Assembly (NCBI GenBank): GCA_025738555.1 | Contig: JAOVFP010000002.1 | Span: 7,130,001-7,194,000, forward strand | Source of the DNA: Cyathus striatus | Taxonomy: Eukaryota > Basidiomycota > Agaricomycetes > Agaricales > Nidulariaceae | DNA length: 64,000 nucleotides | Direction of reading: 5' to 3' | In this document: positions 32,939 to 44,909 of the stretch, one piece after another | Layout of the letters: each line of letters opens with the position of its first letter | Numbering within the stretch: position 1 is the stretch's first letter | The notes under the pieces: model-generated | Seen by the model: only the letters and a program-made list of their open reading frames with translations | What the model was told of the DNA's origin: nothing | Database searches by the model: none | Made by a program: the position numbers and the translations under genes

Positions 32939-35900
32939 TTAATTCAAACAATCGAGCCGCTTCACCATTGTGTACTTCGCTCTGACTTTAATGCATAGCA
33001 ATTACATTTTTCTTCTTTTGTTATTGCAATATTCCTACACTGCCCGATTCTTGATGAGCGCGATATCTTACTAATTCCCACTACCTTTTTAGGTAGTAGG
33101 GTTTATGTGGGTCGTTGGAAAACGCACTTTGCAGGCCGATCGCTCGGCATTGCTTCGGATCAGAATCTGCTTTGTATGGTTAAAAATTTACCTTTATTTG
33201 CACCCAACTGAACATTGGCTTATATGTTGTGCTGCTTTCATCAACTACCCCGTTCGGCGAGTATTCATATGGTGCTCTGTTAAGTTCCTGTACCATGTCC
33301 CAAGATCCTCGCTGTTTATAACCACCTGGACATCGCCTATCGGTCAGTAGATATTTTAGTGCCTGCACTGCATTCCAAGATCCTCCAAGTCCTGAGGCTA
33401 TATCTCTGCTGAGCACATTTCATGTTCCTCCAAATTCATCCAGTTCCACTTTTCCTGTGGGATCTCAACTACTTCCAAATTGTGTTCCAGTTTCTGTGGC
33501 CTCTTCACCCTCTTTTTACATTTCATTGCATTACTCCTCATGTCCAATGATACTGGAGTGCCTTGTCACCGTGTGTTGCTTTATCTACTTTTTCCCTTGG
33601 AGTGTAAAGTGGTTTTTAGATTTGAGTATGGATTTGAGAGAGGTGATTGGAGATAAGCCTATGTTCAATGGGGGATTCCATAGGGATGGCATATGCCCCC
33701 CCCCCCCTTTCCTTACCCTCTCCATGCCACCAACACACCACACAGGCAAAATTTGACATAGGCCATGCAACACCGCTCAAGTATGTTCCTCTTTTCCTCC
33801 CCCCCCCTTCCCAACCTAACCCTACCCTACAGGGAACATGCAGAAGCCCTCTCAGCATCCCAAGCTCTCACCTGATCCTACAAATTCAGAGGATTGTTCA
33901 ACATCCTCTTCTGCTCCAGCAAATCTAGCTTGAAGCCCACCTATATGTATGGGACCAGTTCCAACTTGTGCAGAATCTACTGAGCATAACCTGGGCACCC
34001 CCAGAACCTTCCTTAAATTTGATATTGACCCATTGGCAATAGCAATCTACCAACATATTATCTCCCTCCTCTAATTCTTATCCATGCCACAGACATTATG
34101 GGTTTGTATTCTTCAAATCTGGAATGGTATCTGTCGGCAGGGCTTGTCCATCTCATTAGGATTATGAGTTCATTGTTTGTGGCACCCCCCCTCGCCTTCA
34201 TCAATATCCTGATATCCTTTGGGCATTTGGATAGAACTGGCATGGGGCTTGTAGTTTCAGGAATGAGCATAGATAATGAGTTTGTAATTCAAGATTTGGA
34301 AGTGAGGTTTCACATTAATCATAGGTTCATTTTCCTCTATCTATTTCATGGTGCAAAACTAACATGTATTTCCAGTTGTCACTCAAACATGTTATACATC
34401 TTCATTTTCTCAACATTTTCCCTTCACCTACACACAATAGCATTAGGAGAGAAATTAACAATTTCCTATGTCTCTCCTTTAACCACCTCACCTGAATGTG
34501 CCTCACTCCTCCAATCGTGATGTGTCCCCTATGCACCCCACCTTCTGCACATCTGTCAGTAGAGCATGTCTATGACCACTCTCCCCCTCTCTTTCTTGTA
34601 GTACTCACCCTCGCCATTGTCAGCATCCTGCCACCACACACACTTCTTTCAGTGAGAGGTCAGGAGTTTGGAAACACCAAACAGCTCTCCTGACAAAGCA
34701 GCTGCAGGCTCCAGTGCAGTGGGCTTACTCAGATGTTAGTGGTTATAGCATGGCTAGTGGTGCTGAAATTTGGGCTAGTTCTGGTGCATTGGAAATGGAT
34801 CATAGGGAGCATTTCCGGGGTAATGTCCCATGCCTGGATTTGTTGTTGGTCTTCAACCTTCTTTGGTAATGCTGATACAACTACTATTGCTACCAGAGTG
34901 CAATAACATATATTTGTGAAGCATACAACATATTAAGTTACACCACTGTTCTATGATTCTAATAACTATGATCAAGTAAATAATAGACAAGTCTATGCAC
35001 CACATGAGCAGGTTAGGTAGTGGGCCCTGCCGCTTGCTGGCCTTACTTACTTATATTTCACTCAGCACTTTCTGAACACTTTCTGGTTCAGAAAACACAT
35101 GCCGTGGCAACAAAGGCAAACATCAAAGGCACATTCCATGCGAGCATAATCAACAGTGCATTATCACTCGCTCTCCTTTATTATTTGTTATATCATACAG
35201 TAAATAATCGAATCTAAACAGTGTTGGTGTATTCCTATGAATACACGGAGTAAGTACACCTATGTAAAAATAGAGAATGTACCTCGTTGTATTTAGTCTT
35301 GGAGCAAATACAACATTTGTGATTTGAGTATTTGTTGTAGCATGTATGTTAAGTTGAGTCTTTGAAGCATAAGTCAATCAAGAGCAAGTGTCGAACAAGT
35401 CACATGCTACCACCAATTGGACTATCTGATGATATTCTGCAATCAACAATACTAGATACTGTAGTCTAGTACTTTAAGTAGCAAGTAGATATGTAAATAT
35501 ACCTATGTACCCCTTTTAGCAACAGTACGAGACTTAGCGCTTGGCTTTAAGTTGAGTCTGGTTCTTACAGTCATGCTGTTTAAGAGGTTGAAAAAGGATT
35601 GATTCAATGTGCTTATCTACCAATGTTTATATACATTTCTATGCTACTGTTTCCAAAGTGTTCTCAATACTTCTGCTATGTTGGAGATATATAAAGTACA
35701 TTCTCTGCTATTCTACTACTGTTGCTGGAACGTTCTCAATGGTCCAGTAATGTTGTAGATACTTCAAAATCCATCTAGGCAAGTCCAGAGCTAACCACAC
35801 TTGGTGATCTCGGACTTTCCTAATTAATACTTCTTTCTCTTTAGGGGTTTTAACGATGGGGTCTGATCAGATTGAGCAGCACAGCCATGAAATAATGAGA

Positions 35901-36020
35901 GGACAAGATACAAACAAATGAAGAAAAAAGTAGAAATAAGTGGAAAAGGCAAGGAAATATGCTAATATCTAAGAATAGTTGAATATTCATAACAGTCATC
36001 CAGTAAAAATTCTGCAGAAA
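32939..36020. other. CpG-poor spacer with decayed sequence; no intact gene
   Basis: About 33.4-35.0 kb has almost no CG dinucleotides and two poly-C runs (near 33697 and 33799). On the minus strand, pieces such as VLSKCPKDIRILMKARGG (near 34190-34240) read like old coding sequence, possibly transposon-derived, but no frame stays open. At 35222-35245, TGTTGGTGTATTCCTATGAA recurs at 50537 and may be the end of a retroelement LTR. Confidence 0.35.
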
Positions 36021-36552
36021 GTTCAAGACTCGGGTGCGGTCATCAAAGACAGGGCATCTAATCTCAGTGACTTTATAATTGTGTAAGTGTGTTCCGCATA
36101 TAAACACAGATCAGACTAGACATCGGAACAACATTTAGAGCTGTAGGTCCCCATGGAGCAGGGAAAAGCACAGTGAGCACAAATAATATACTCCATCATT
36201 TCATGATGGCTGATGAATGAAGAGGAGGAAAACCAGTGAGTAGTATCCTCTCGACAAAGAATTATGCAAGTGGCCAGCACAACCATCTGACCTCCAGATC
36301 CTGGTGAGCTTGCATTCAAGGTGAACTGAGGGGGAATACGAAGCTGGATTCTCAGACTGTAGGTATGAAATTTATGTACTACATATCAAGTGGGATGTCG
36401 TGTGAGCGACAGCATGTAGGTAGTGGGGTGCAGGGATGAAAAGGAATGAAAGCCACATTTTGCGGTGCAGGCAGAATGCATGCTCTACACGAATGCAAAA
36501 TGTGTGGTGTTTCAATCAGTTTATCAACATGTTATTCAATGACCAATGACAA
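36021..36552 (+). pseudogene. G-domain gene D, 5' fragment (P-loop part) cut off by transposons
   Basis: The end of exon 1 (..LSDFIIV, to about 36070), the 34 nt P-loop exon at 36139-36172 (GPHGAGKST) and the first codons of exon 3 (36520 on: FINMLFND) are recognisable. Intron 2 is enlarged to about 350 bp. Exon 3 breaks off at 36552 where TA-flanked elements begin. The rest of the G domain and the linker are missing; the C-terminal motif resumes at 37542. No start codon in a good context remains. Confidence 0.65.
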
Positions 36553-36554
36553 TA

Positions 36555-37527
36555 GGGGAATTCAAATATGACTATTTTGTAGCATTACTACATGTTGCTA
36601 CAGAACAGTTGCTACAACCTTGCTGAAAAGCACGATCAGAAATTCAAACAGAGACTTCTAACATAAATGTCCTCTGTGTTTTACTCCTTTCCACTTCAAA
36701 ATCTCATTAACACTTTGGAGGTTGAGTAGATATTAATATATTCAGATGTGTTATCAAATAAATTATATATTTTCATAAGGTGAAAGGAAGTGGCTCTTGT
36801 AAGTATGATCCAAACATTATGAACTCTGAGCTGATCACCACTCATTTATATCAGGCAAAGAAGGGTAATTCAGCAGACAACATTAGGGGAATTCAAAGTT
36901 GGCTGTTTTGTCACACTGTGACCAGTTGCTACAAACAAATCGCTACAGTCTTGCTGAAAACCGTGATCAGAGATTCAAACGGAGAATTTCGCTATACACA
37001 TTCACTATGTTTTATTAGTAGAGTTCAATCTTGGCGATACACGATACAGCTACAGCTGTTTTGTGACGCATGCTAAACTTTTTTTGCAGGATACTGTGGC
37101 ATTGCTGTAGTGATTGATCTGTAGCGACGCGACAAAACAGCCAAGATTGAACTTCCCTATTCTTTCCTACCTCTATATCTTGTTAAAATTTTGGAGGTTG
37201 TATAGGTATTATTATGTTTATAAAATATATCTAGTAAAATGTATATTTTCATAAGGTGAAAGGATGTCATCTCTGTCAGGACTATCTCAATGTTATAAAC
37301 TCCGAACTGATTGCCGATTGTTCTCCTTAGTAACAATACAGAAATCACTGTAGCGTATCGTGTTACGCCAACTTTGAATTCCCCTATTAGGGAAGTTCAA
37401 TCCTGGCGATACACGATACAGCTACAACTGTTTTGTAACGCGCGCTAAACTTTTTCGGCAGGATTGTAGTGTTGCTGTAGCGACTGATATGTAGCGACAC
37501 GACAAAACGGTCAAGATTGAACTCCCC
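36555..37527. mobile_element. cluster of nested TA-flanked miniature elements (two related types)
   Basis: Type 1 begins TA|GGGGAATTCAAA at 36555 and again at 36886, and a matching inverted end TTTGAATTCCCC|TA lies at 37373-37386. Type 2, about 140 bp with ends GGG.AGTTCAAT/ATTGAACT.CCC, lies at about 37018-37161 inside type 1 and at 37390-37527 directly after it. All ends abut TA, as in Tc1/mariner-derived MITEs. A partial type 1 copy is at 49877-50088. The cluster replaces the middle of G-domain gene D. Confidence 0.65.
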
Positions 37528-37541
37528 TATTTAGTATCCAG

Positions 37542-37907
37542 ATGGCTTCGAACGCAAACGGCACTTCAGAGTTCGAGGAAACCGAGTCACACAGTTCGTT
37601 TTATAAAGCGAATGATTTTGTAATGAATGGAACTGCAATAGTTGACAATTTTGCTCACGGTGCTAGTTTAACAAGTGAGTGTTTTCAGTCATGGTTTAAA
37701 TCGGAAGTAATCGGCATGTGCGTGCTTTTGAATGCAGTTCATAACCATACTACAATTGTTAGAAATTATATTGTCACTGATAAGGATGCGCTGCCTGTGC
37801 TCCTTCATGGGGAAGATGCGAAGGAGAAAGAGGGTATCTGGTTTTATCATAGTGACAGTGGTAGCATTGAAATGGCGAGTACGAGAAGCACTGGGTTATT
37901 TTCGTAG
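37542..37907 (+). CDS. stand-alone C-terminal-motif protein, 100 aa
   Basis: Exons 37542-37674 and 37738-37907 (63 bp intron, phase 1, same place as in the G-domain genes) encode 100 aa. The protein starts MASNANGTSEFEETE and goes straight into SSFYKANDFVMNGTAI, GASLT, HNHTTIVRNYIVTDKDALP and a polar tail. There is no GTPase domain. The intron has no stop, so an unspliced 121 aa form is possible. It sits 14 bp after a transposon cluster that truncated gene D, so it may be a remnant. However, its ATG is in frame, both exons are intact and the motif is well conserved, so a functional motif-only protein is credible. Confidence 0.5.
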   Translation: MASNANGTSEFEETESHSSFYKANDFVMNGTAIVDNFAHGASLTSECFQSWFKSEVIGMCVLLNAVHNHTTIVRNYIVTDKDALPVLLHGEDAKEKEGIWFYHSDSGSIEMASTRSTGLFS

Positions 37908-38045
37908 GAAGATGCTGTAGGAATTTTTCGGAATCTTTTTAAAATGACGGGATGTTTGCCAGCTAAGAGCTTACCATACCATGTAATTACTTATAATGTG
38001 TTAGTAGCCAGTAAAAATACTGTACTGTTTTGCCATTATTTGCAC

Positions 38046-38169
38046 CAGGGCTTAGGGTTTCAAAGTACCAAACATTTGAACTTCAATTCTACCTAAAACA
38101 GGTGCCAACTTCACATTGCATAAATAGAAGTATCAAATCGTGGCTTGTGTATGGGATACATGCTGCTGG
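38046..38169 (+). promoter_or_regulatory. conserved upstream blocks of G-domain gene E
   Basis: CAGGGCTTAGGGTTT at 38046-38060 and ATCGTGGCTTGTGTATGG (with GATACATGCTGCTGG after it) at 38137-38169, about 95-215 bp before the ATG at 38263. Confidence 0.5.
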
Positions 38170-38262
38170 TAAACTAGCTTACAAAAGTAGGACAAACGAT
38201 AACGAAGTGGTACAAATATACTTAAATTCTCCCCTTTTACCCTTGATCATCTATCCCAAGAA

Positions 38263-39981
38263 ATGGCATTGAACAAAAGGACTAGGAAGCAAAAAGAAAA
38301 ATTTGTGCAAGAAGATACGGTCATTGAAGATGGGAAATACAATCTCAGTGACATTATAATTGTGTAAGCATCTTCAGCATAAAATACATGCTTACAGACT
38401 AGGCATACAAACAACGTTTAGAGTTATAGGTCCCCCTGGAGCGGGGAAAAGCACGGTGAGCACAAGTGATAAAAACTGACATTCATGATTTCCGACGAAA
38501 TACCTGGTCTGATCAGTTTATCAACACAATGTTCAATGAAAATGTGACAGCAGTCGGCGATGGGTCGAATCAATGCACTACAATCTTGAAACCATTCGTT
38601 CATCCATATTGCCCAGGTGAAACTGGGTACCGATTGATTGTGGTCGATACGCCAGGTTTTGATGAAGAATCCCCAGCGGATGTCATCAATCTTCTTAACC
38701 GTGTATCGGCTTGGCTGAAAGCATCGTATGTAACAGTTTACTGTCACGGTACCGTGAGGCGGTCCCTCTAATAATAGAGTGCAGGTATGACGACGCAAAG
38801 AAGGTTTATGGGTTTCTTTATCTTTGTGATATCTCAAAGAACGCTATGCAACCCGGGCCATCTAAAAGACAACGCGCACTATTCTGCAGATTGGCAGGAG
38901 ACGAAACACATTCGCCTATATATCTAGTAATGACAAAATGGTCCGAAGTGCTGAATTCTGTGGGCAACAAACATTCGGATCAGCTTAAAGATAATTTCTG
39001 GAGGATCACGGGTCTGGCGTTGAAAAATTCAAAGACATGCATAAGTCAGCAATGGATATTGTCCAGCTTCTTTTGATAAATCGGATTTTAAATAACATGT
39101 TGAGGCCACTTGTGATCGAGGTATGGTTCCTGGGATTGTGGGATCCATATGAGCTTATTGATCACTGGCACCTTGCAGAGGCAGTCTTCGACCACGATAA
39201 GTGTTGCGACTCGAAGGGCTCCGAATGGTGTCTTTCAGCCTCAGGATGCAGATGCTGCATCCCATTTTGAAGATGATGTGAAGCGCATCAGAGAATTTAT
39301 AACGTCAGTGGAGACTAGATCTCAAAAGCAGGTTGTATCAGGTGAAGAAACGCAAATTCAGCGGACGAATGATAATAATCTTCAGCCACCTTCAAACATC
39401 AATGGCGCTCGGGCTCCTGTATCTTCCGGAAGTCTCCCTGTTTCCTCTTCAGCCAATGATCTGCCAAGCTATAAAGATCAAGACAATGACATACGTAAGG
39501 TTGGCGAGGCATCTAACGAAGCTAACATTGAAGAAGGCGAAAATTTGAGGAATAGAGACGTTGTTTCCACTGGCCCTACTTCAAGAGGACCTATGACAAC
39601 TGAAACCGAGGAGAAATCTCATACCACTAGGGAAGTAATCCAGTTGGAGGAAACCAAGACACAGTTCATTTTACAAAGCCAGTGACATTGCGATGAATGG
39701 TGCTGCGATGGTTGATGGTGTTTCTCGAGGTGCTACTGTGACAAGTGAGTATTTTCAATCATGGTTTTAAAATGGAAGTACTCAGCGAATGTGTGATTTG
39801 GATTTCAGTTCATAATCATACTACGATTATAAGAAATTATATAGTCACTGATAAAGAAGCGCTGCCTGCGCTCCTTCGTGGGCTTGAAGATGCGGAGGGG
39901 AAAGAGGGTATCAAGGATTATCATAGTGATAGTCGTCGTGTTGAAATGTCGAGAACAAGAAGGGTTGGTTTATTTACATAG
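38263..39981 (+). pseudogene. G-domain gene E, two frameshifts
   Basis: Exons 38263-38363, 38422-38455, 38517-38725, 38785-39120, 39179-39744 and 39809-39981 follow the family pattern: GPPGAGKST, FINTMFNEN, DTPGF, GFLYLCDIS, TKWSEV. Relative to copy B, about 10 nt are missing near 39002-39008 (FWR then shifted), and 2 nt are missing near 39663-39665, where the SSFYKAS motif begins. Each shift alone ends the frame soon after. The linker and exon 6 (HNHTTIIRNYIVTDKEALP) are otherwise open, suggesting recent loss. If the assembly has errors here the gene could be intact, so read support matters. Confidence 0.7.
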
Positions 39982-40083
39982 GAAGGTGGTGTGATTATCG
40001 TTCAGAGTTTTCTTTAAATGACGTGATGTCCGCCGGCTGAGAATATATTGTTTGAATTGAAAGTATATTTATGCCAGGCGTTC

Positions 40084-40560
40084 AGCTCTAGATTAGTACC
40101 ACTTTCTAGAATGCGATAAGAATGAAAAACTGTATGGAGAACTCAAGGAAACCACTAGAACCTCCGTAAGGTTTACTGCAAGACGAACGGAAGGGTTTAA
40201 TCGGAGTACTCGGCTGCTTGTAATCTGGAATAGTTAACAACCATACCACGATGATAAGAAATTCGATAATAAGAAGATGTAGTATAGTCACCGGTAAGGC
40301 GGTATTATCATAGTGATGGTCAACGTGTTGAGATGTCGAGTACAAGAAGGGTGGTGTAGAAACCGTTCAGAGTTTTCTTTGAAAGCCTCGAAGGTTTGTT
40401 AAGAGCCTGTTGTTCAAGAGGACTATCATAAAGTTTTAGGTGCTAGGTGTTCAGCTCCAGATTACGTCTTTCGAGAATGCGATAAGAATGAGAAACAGTA
40501 TGGAGAACTGATGAAAGCCATTCACACCTCCGTAAGATTTACTCCAAGACGATCATGACC
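40084..40560 (+). repeat. duplicated 3' end of a G-domain gene (fragment of exon 6 plus 3' flank)
   Basis: About 40236-40350 is a broken copy of exon 6 (AACCATACCACGATGATAAG...TATCATAGTGATGGTCAACG). The 3' flank occurs twice, at about 40084-40190 and 40449-40555, sharing AGAATGCGATAAGAATGA and ACTGTATGGAGAACT-like blocks. A tandem duplication of the 3' end of gene E explains this. Confidence 0.6.
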
Positions 40561-41912
40561 ATATATATGCTGACAAAAAGGCCCGGGTAAGGGTAACCTG
40601 TAGGGTCATGTACTTGCCGTTGCTCCGTTGTTGGTATTGGATGACTTCCCGCAGCGTTTAGAAACCCAGATTAAATTTCTAAACACCTTAAGCGAGATTT
40701 GCCGTGTTGCCGCTGTCCAAATCGGCTCAACCTGACAGCTGATCTTAAAATTCACGTCTTTCTAGTTCAAAATCTGGAAGAGGCCCCCCCCCCCTCTTCC
40801 AGTTGTAAACAGCTGTTCTAAACACATTTTTCAGCTCCGATGTCAAATGTCCCTGCAGGGACTGTTCATCTCAAGATTCTCAACAGTCTACTCCCGCACT
40901 CCCTCTTGCCTTTCGCTCCTTTCGCCAGGTGAATAATCGTGATTCTCTGGCTTTTATGCTTATTTGTGCCGAAAATACTCATTACATTGATTCTCTGCTT
41001 AAACAACAAGTCTGTTCATATAGCATTGCTCAAAACACTAGAGTTGACTGAGAGTACGACTAAAGCTGCTTTAAAGTTCGAATTAATACACCCACTACTA
41101 AGTTTAACTAGTCAAAGAAATGTACGGAATTAACATATATATATGCATGACTTAATTGGCGAAGTATCTTGAAGGCATTGTTACAGTAGCGCCTGTAATC
41201 GACACAATTGCTAGAAGGGAGCGATAAGGATAACATAAGATAAGATAAAGATAGTAATGATGCATTTTATAATTGATGTTCAAACATTTGAGAGAAAGTG
41301 CACGATGGTTAGAAACGTAGAGCTAAATTAGCCGAACGCCGCTCGCTTAACGTTTAGATAAATAATCTGTAATTCTAAACCCAGCGGGAAGTCATCCATT
41401 GTTGGGGGTCCTTGATTTGAATTATTCTTCGAGTGTAGTTCCGTTTCCCGAGAAACAAGGGATATAAATTAGCAAAATAGTATGAAATAGAGAAAATTAC
41501 ATTTAGCCAAATAAATACCGACAACAGTGACTTTGTTGGGATTCCGCAGTGCGTACGATTTCTTCTTGATTTCTTCAGCTGAGTAGTCAAAGTACTTTTC
41601 CTCGGCGGCTCGTGCCTTTATTGTAAGCTACATGATTAAAGTCATACGCGTACGCTCTCGAGGAAATGCGAAGGAAAACAATTAATAGGAACGGAGTAAA
41701 AAAACAAGAATGGCAAAGAAGGAAAAAGACTCCCGCGAAGCACGGGACGACGGAGGCTTCCAGACAACAATGGCAAACAAGAAAGGCACGTTCCACGCGG
41801 GCGTAATCAACGTCGCGTGTTCTTGTTCATGAGCGTCGTTCTTGTGTGCCACTCACATATCTCCCTCCGGCTCCTCCCTCTCCCTCTTCTTCCTCTTCCC
41901 TAAACCACCACC
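40561..41912. other. spacer, no gene seen
   Basis: Contains a poly-C run near 40786 and AT-rich DNA. ORFs on the minus strand at 41375-41796 lack any recognisable feature. Confidence 0.35.
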
Positions 41913-44909
41913 ATGCCATCCAAAATACCCCTCCTATCGCTCTCCCTCCTCCTCCTCCTACTCCCACCGCTGTACTTCCTCTCAGCGTTCCCAACCGCAC
42001 CGCCTACGACGCTCCTTTTGCATCCTAGCTTGGCGAGTCTGCCAAGTACCGCGAAGACTTGGGAGATCTACCCCGAGGACTTTTATGATGGTGGTGGGTA
42101 TGTCATGTTCCCGTGGGGTAGGGTGCGGTATTGGGTTATGGGTCCTGAGAGTGGAGAGAAGGTGTGCTTTTTTTGTTATCGTTTGTGAGAAAGAATGCTT
42201 ATGGATGTGCAGATTGTGTTGATTCATGGATTATCGATTCCCGCTATTATATGGAAGTATGTTGCTCCTTCGTTGGCGAAGAAGGGATATCGCGTTCTTG
42301 TCTATGGTGCGTTCTCCTATCTACCTCTATCTACTCCTATGCTTATGCTATGGTAGATCTGTATGGGAGAGGCTACTCAGATGCCCCAGAGACGACGTAC
42401 GATACAGCCTTATACACAACACAGCTCGCGCTGCTAATGCAACATTTGAAATGGGACAAAGCAATCGTAGCTGGCTTGTCGATGGTCAGTTTCACCCCCT
42501 CCCTCCCCGCCACAATACTTTCCCGTGGCTCAAGCTTCTAGTCACGCCACTCCTCTTTACCATCCTCTTATGACACATACTAACAACACTCTACTAGGGC
42601 GGCGCAATAGCAGCCGCATTTACATCGCATTTCCCTCATTTGGTAGACGATAAAGTGATACTCATCGCTTCTGCGGGGATTATAGAGGTCAGTCGACCCA
42701 CTTTCTATTTATTCTTTCGTTTTTCCTCCACTTTCTCTCCGGTCGAGACATGTTTCTATCATCTAGGCCTCCTGCATTCTTATGCCTCGTACCTGGACTA
42801 TGCGGTACATTTCGACACAGTACTGCATTACACTCTTATAATCCGCCAAAGGCGGACAGTAGGTTCGCAATACGCCTCTATGCGTGTGCAGTGCTATTTC
42901 CGCTGTACACGGTCCCTAGCTTGATTGCTACCAAGCAGGCAGAGGTGAAGCCCATGGGCTTGAACCTTACCTTGACGAAGCAGGTAGAAATGGGAATGCA
43001 CACCAGACCTCCGCGGAGCTCTGAGCTCGCACCTGGCATTCCACCGCGGATGCCCTACATACGCCCATGCATCCACGACGTGGCAGGACAGGCACCTCCG
43101 TGTATCCTTCGCGCCCGAATTGTCACTGTCAGGTCGCGGTAACATGACACGTGTCATCGTATCGTTCTTTACGGTTCAGCGGCTGGAAGGACGCGCGTAC
43201 ATGACACCAGCTCGAGAATAGGTTGATGTTCGAGAGTTGGTTGATGTGGCGTGGATTTAGTTGCCTACCGTTGTTATGTGGACGGTGAGACGGTGCCTGC
43301 CTGTGTTATATTTGGTGCCCGGGGAGTGTGCCTGGTGAGGGTGTGGTACGATTGTAGTTGGGTTCGAACTTTGGATGTTGGGAGGGGTGTGCTGTTGGTT
43401 GTTGATTGGGAGTAGCTTCTGAAGAAAATGCAGCCACTGGAGGGTACCGTGATTCCGTGACCTCGCTGTATCTTGTCAGCTTCATGACACTCCTGAAGTA
43501 TCGATCGGGAGCTTTCCGAACTTTTCACTTCTTCCTTGTTCCATCTTCCATCTTCCATCTTCCATCTTCATTCTCCCCTGATCTCTTATCTCATTCATGG
43601 TGACTAACGCACCCTACAGTCCGAGGACCTCTCGAAAACAGCAAAATTCATGTCCTCGCCTTTCGTACAGAGTATAGCGTCTAGTACGCCTGTTAGAGTG
43701 AGTTTCTTTTTCCTTGCTTGCTTTCGACTCTGGGTTCTTTCTGCTTCTCTTCCTCCATGTTCCCGTTGCTCTTCCTCTCTTTTTCCCCTTTCGATTTCGC
43801 TTGGTCTTTCGGAGTATCTCGAAGATTCATGCATTTGACGTGGCGAAGGTCGGGTTAGGGTTTATCGGGTTTAACGCGGTTAAATGCGTGGTTTAGTCTC
43901 GGAGAATTTGGAATGCTGGGATGGCTCTCGAGGCTCTTTTTGGGGATATGTGCTGGTGCGCTTTTCTGGTCTCTGGTTGGGTAGTGTGACCCCGTGGAGG
44001 TGGTTATACTTGTCGATCGGGGATTGAGTATGACGCAATGTTGTCGTTGGGCTGCGATGGTGAACTGGCGTTGACGTCCGGAGAGGGACGTTGTGGCTAT
44101 TACGAGTAGCTGCCGTCGGTGCATGTCCTCAAGAACACATATTCCCTTTTCCCTTCCTCCTCCCATTCATTACCTTACTACATAACATATGCTAACTCTT
44201 CAACAGAGATACCTACAACACCTGGCGAACTCATCAAAACCAACAGTAGAAGACCAGAGGCCTATGGCTCCTATCATTGAGGTCTGTCCACCCCCCCTTT
44301 ACCCCTTTCTTCCTCAGTATCGCTGACACTCTGCATTTACGTAGATTGTGAGATTGCAATCGGCACATTTGCCTTATTACAATGCTGCGATTTCGTCTTC
44401 GTTAAGGGAGGGTCCTATTAGAGGACAGAGTGCTGCGTTTGGGTCGAGGGAGTTTGAGGGGAGAGGGGTGTTGATTGTTCATGTGAGTTTGGTTTTCTTT
44501 TGGGTTGTGGGAGAGGGGTAGGAGAGGGGGAGATGTGAGTATAGATGGGGTGCTGAGGAGGAGTGCTCGCTGCTGCTATGCATGCTTTGGTCGTCCTCTG
44601 TACTTTTGCTGTGGGGGAGGTAGCACACCGTAGCAGATACCGCTACCTATTTGGCTCTGCCGTTATTTGTCTTTCATGGCTTGTGGTTTCATATCTTAAC
44701 GTATGCTGACAACTTCTACTCTATAGGGCGATAGAGACACAACCGTCCCACCAAAATACGCACCCAAGATCTTCTCCCTCCTTCCTTCTGATACACGATC
44801 CCGCTCAAAACTAGTTACTATACCAGGAGCAGGACATGATTTGACAATAAGTCATCCGTCTATAGTCGTGCAGCAGATAACGACTTTTGTCGAAGGGAAG
44901 GATTCGTGA
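41913..44909 (+). CDS. alpha/beta-hydrolase with N-terminal membrane anchor, eight exons, 344 aa
   Basis: Exons 41913-42161, 42213-42306, 42357-42484, 42598-42687, 43620-43697, 44207-44281, 44345-44482 and 44727-44909 join in frame (1035 nt). Residues 8-26 (LSLLLLLLPPLYFLSAFPT) are a signal anchor. The fold signatures are V-L-I-H-G (oxyanion HG), YGRGYSDAP, the nucleophile elbow GLSMGG (Ser of the triad, completed across an intron), GDRDTTVPP (Asp) and GAGHDLT (His). All triad residues are present, so an active esterase, lipase or epoxide-hydrolase-like enzyme is likely; the substrate is not deducible. Intron 4 is 932 bp and intron 5 is 509 bp, far longer than the other introns. Confidence 0.8.

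Noticed and set aside
33585..33928. Several overlapping ORFs around the poly-C run
   Set aside because: Frames differ across the homopolymer and none has recognisable content; decayed CpG-poor DNA.
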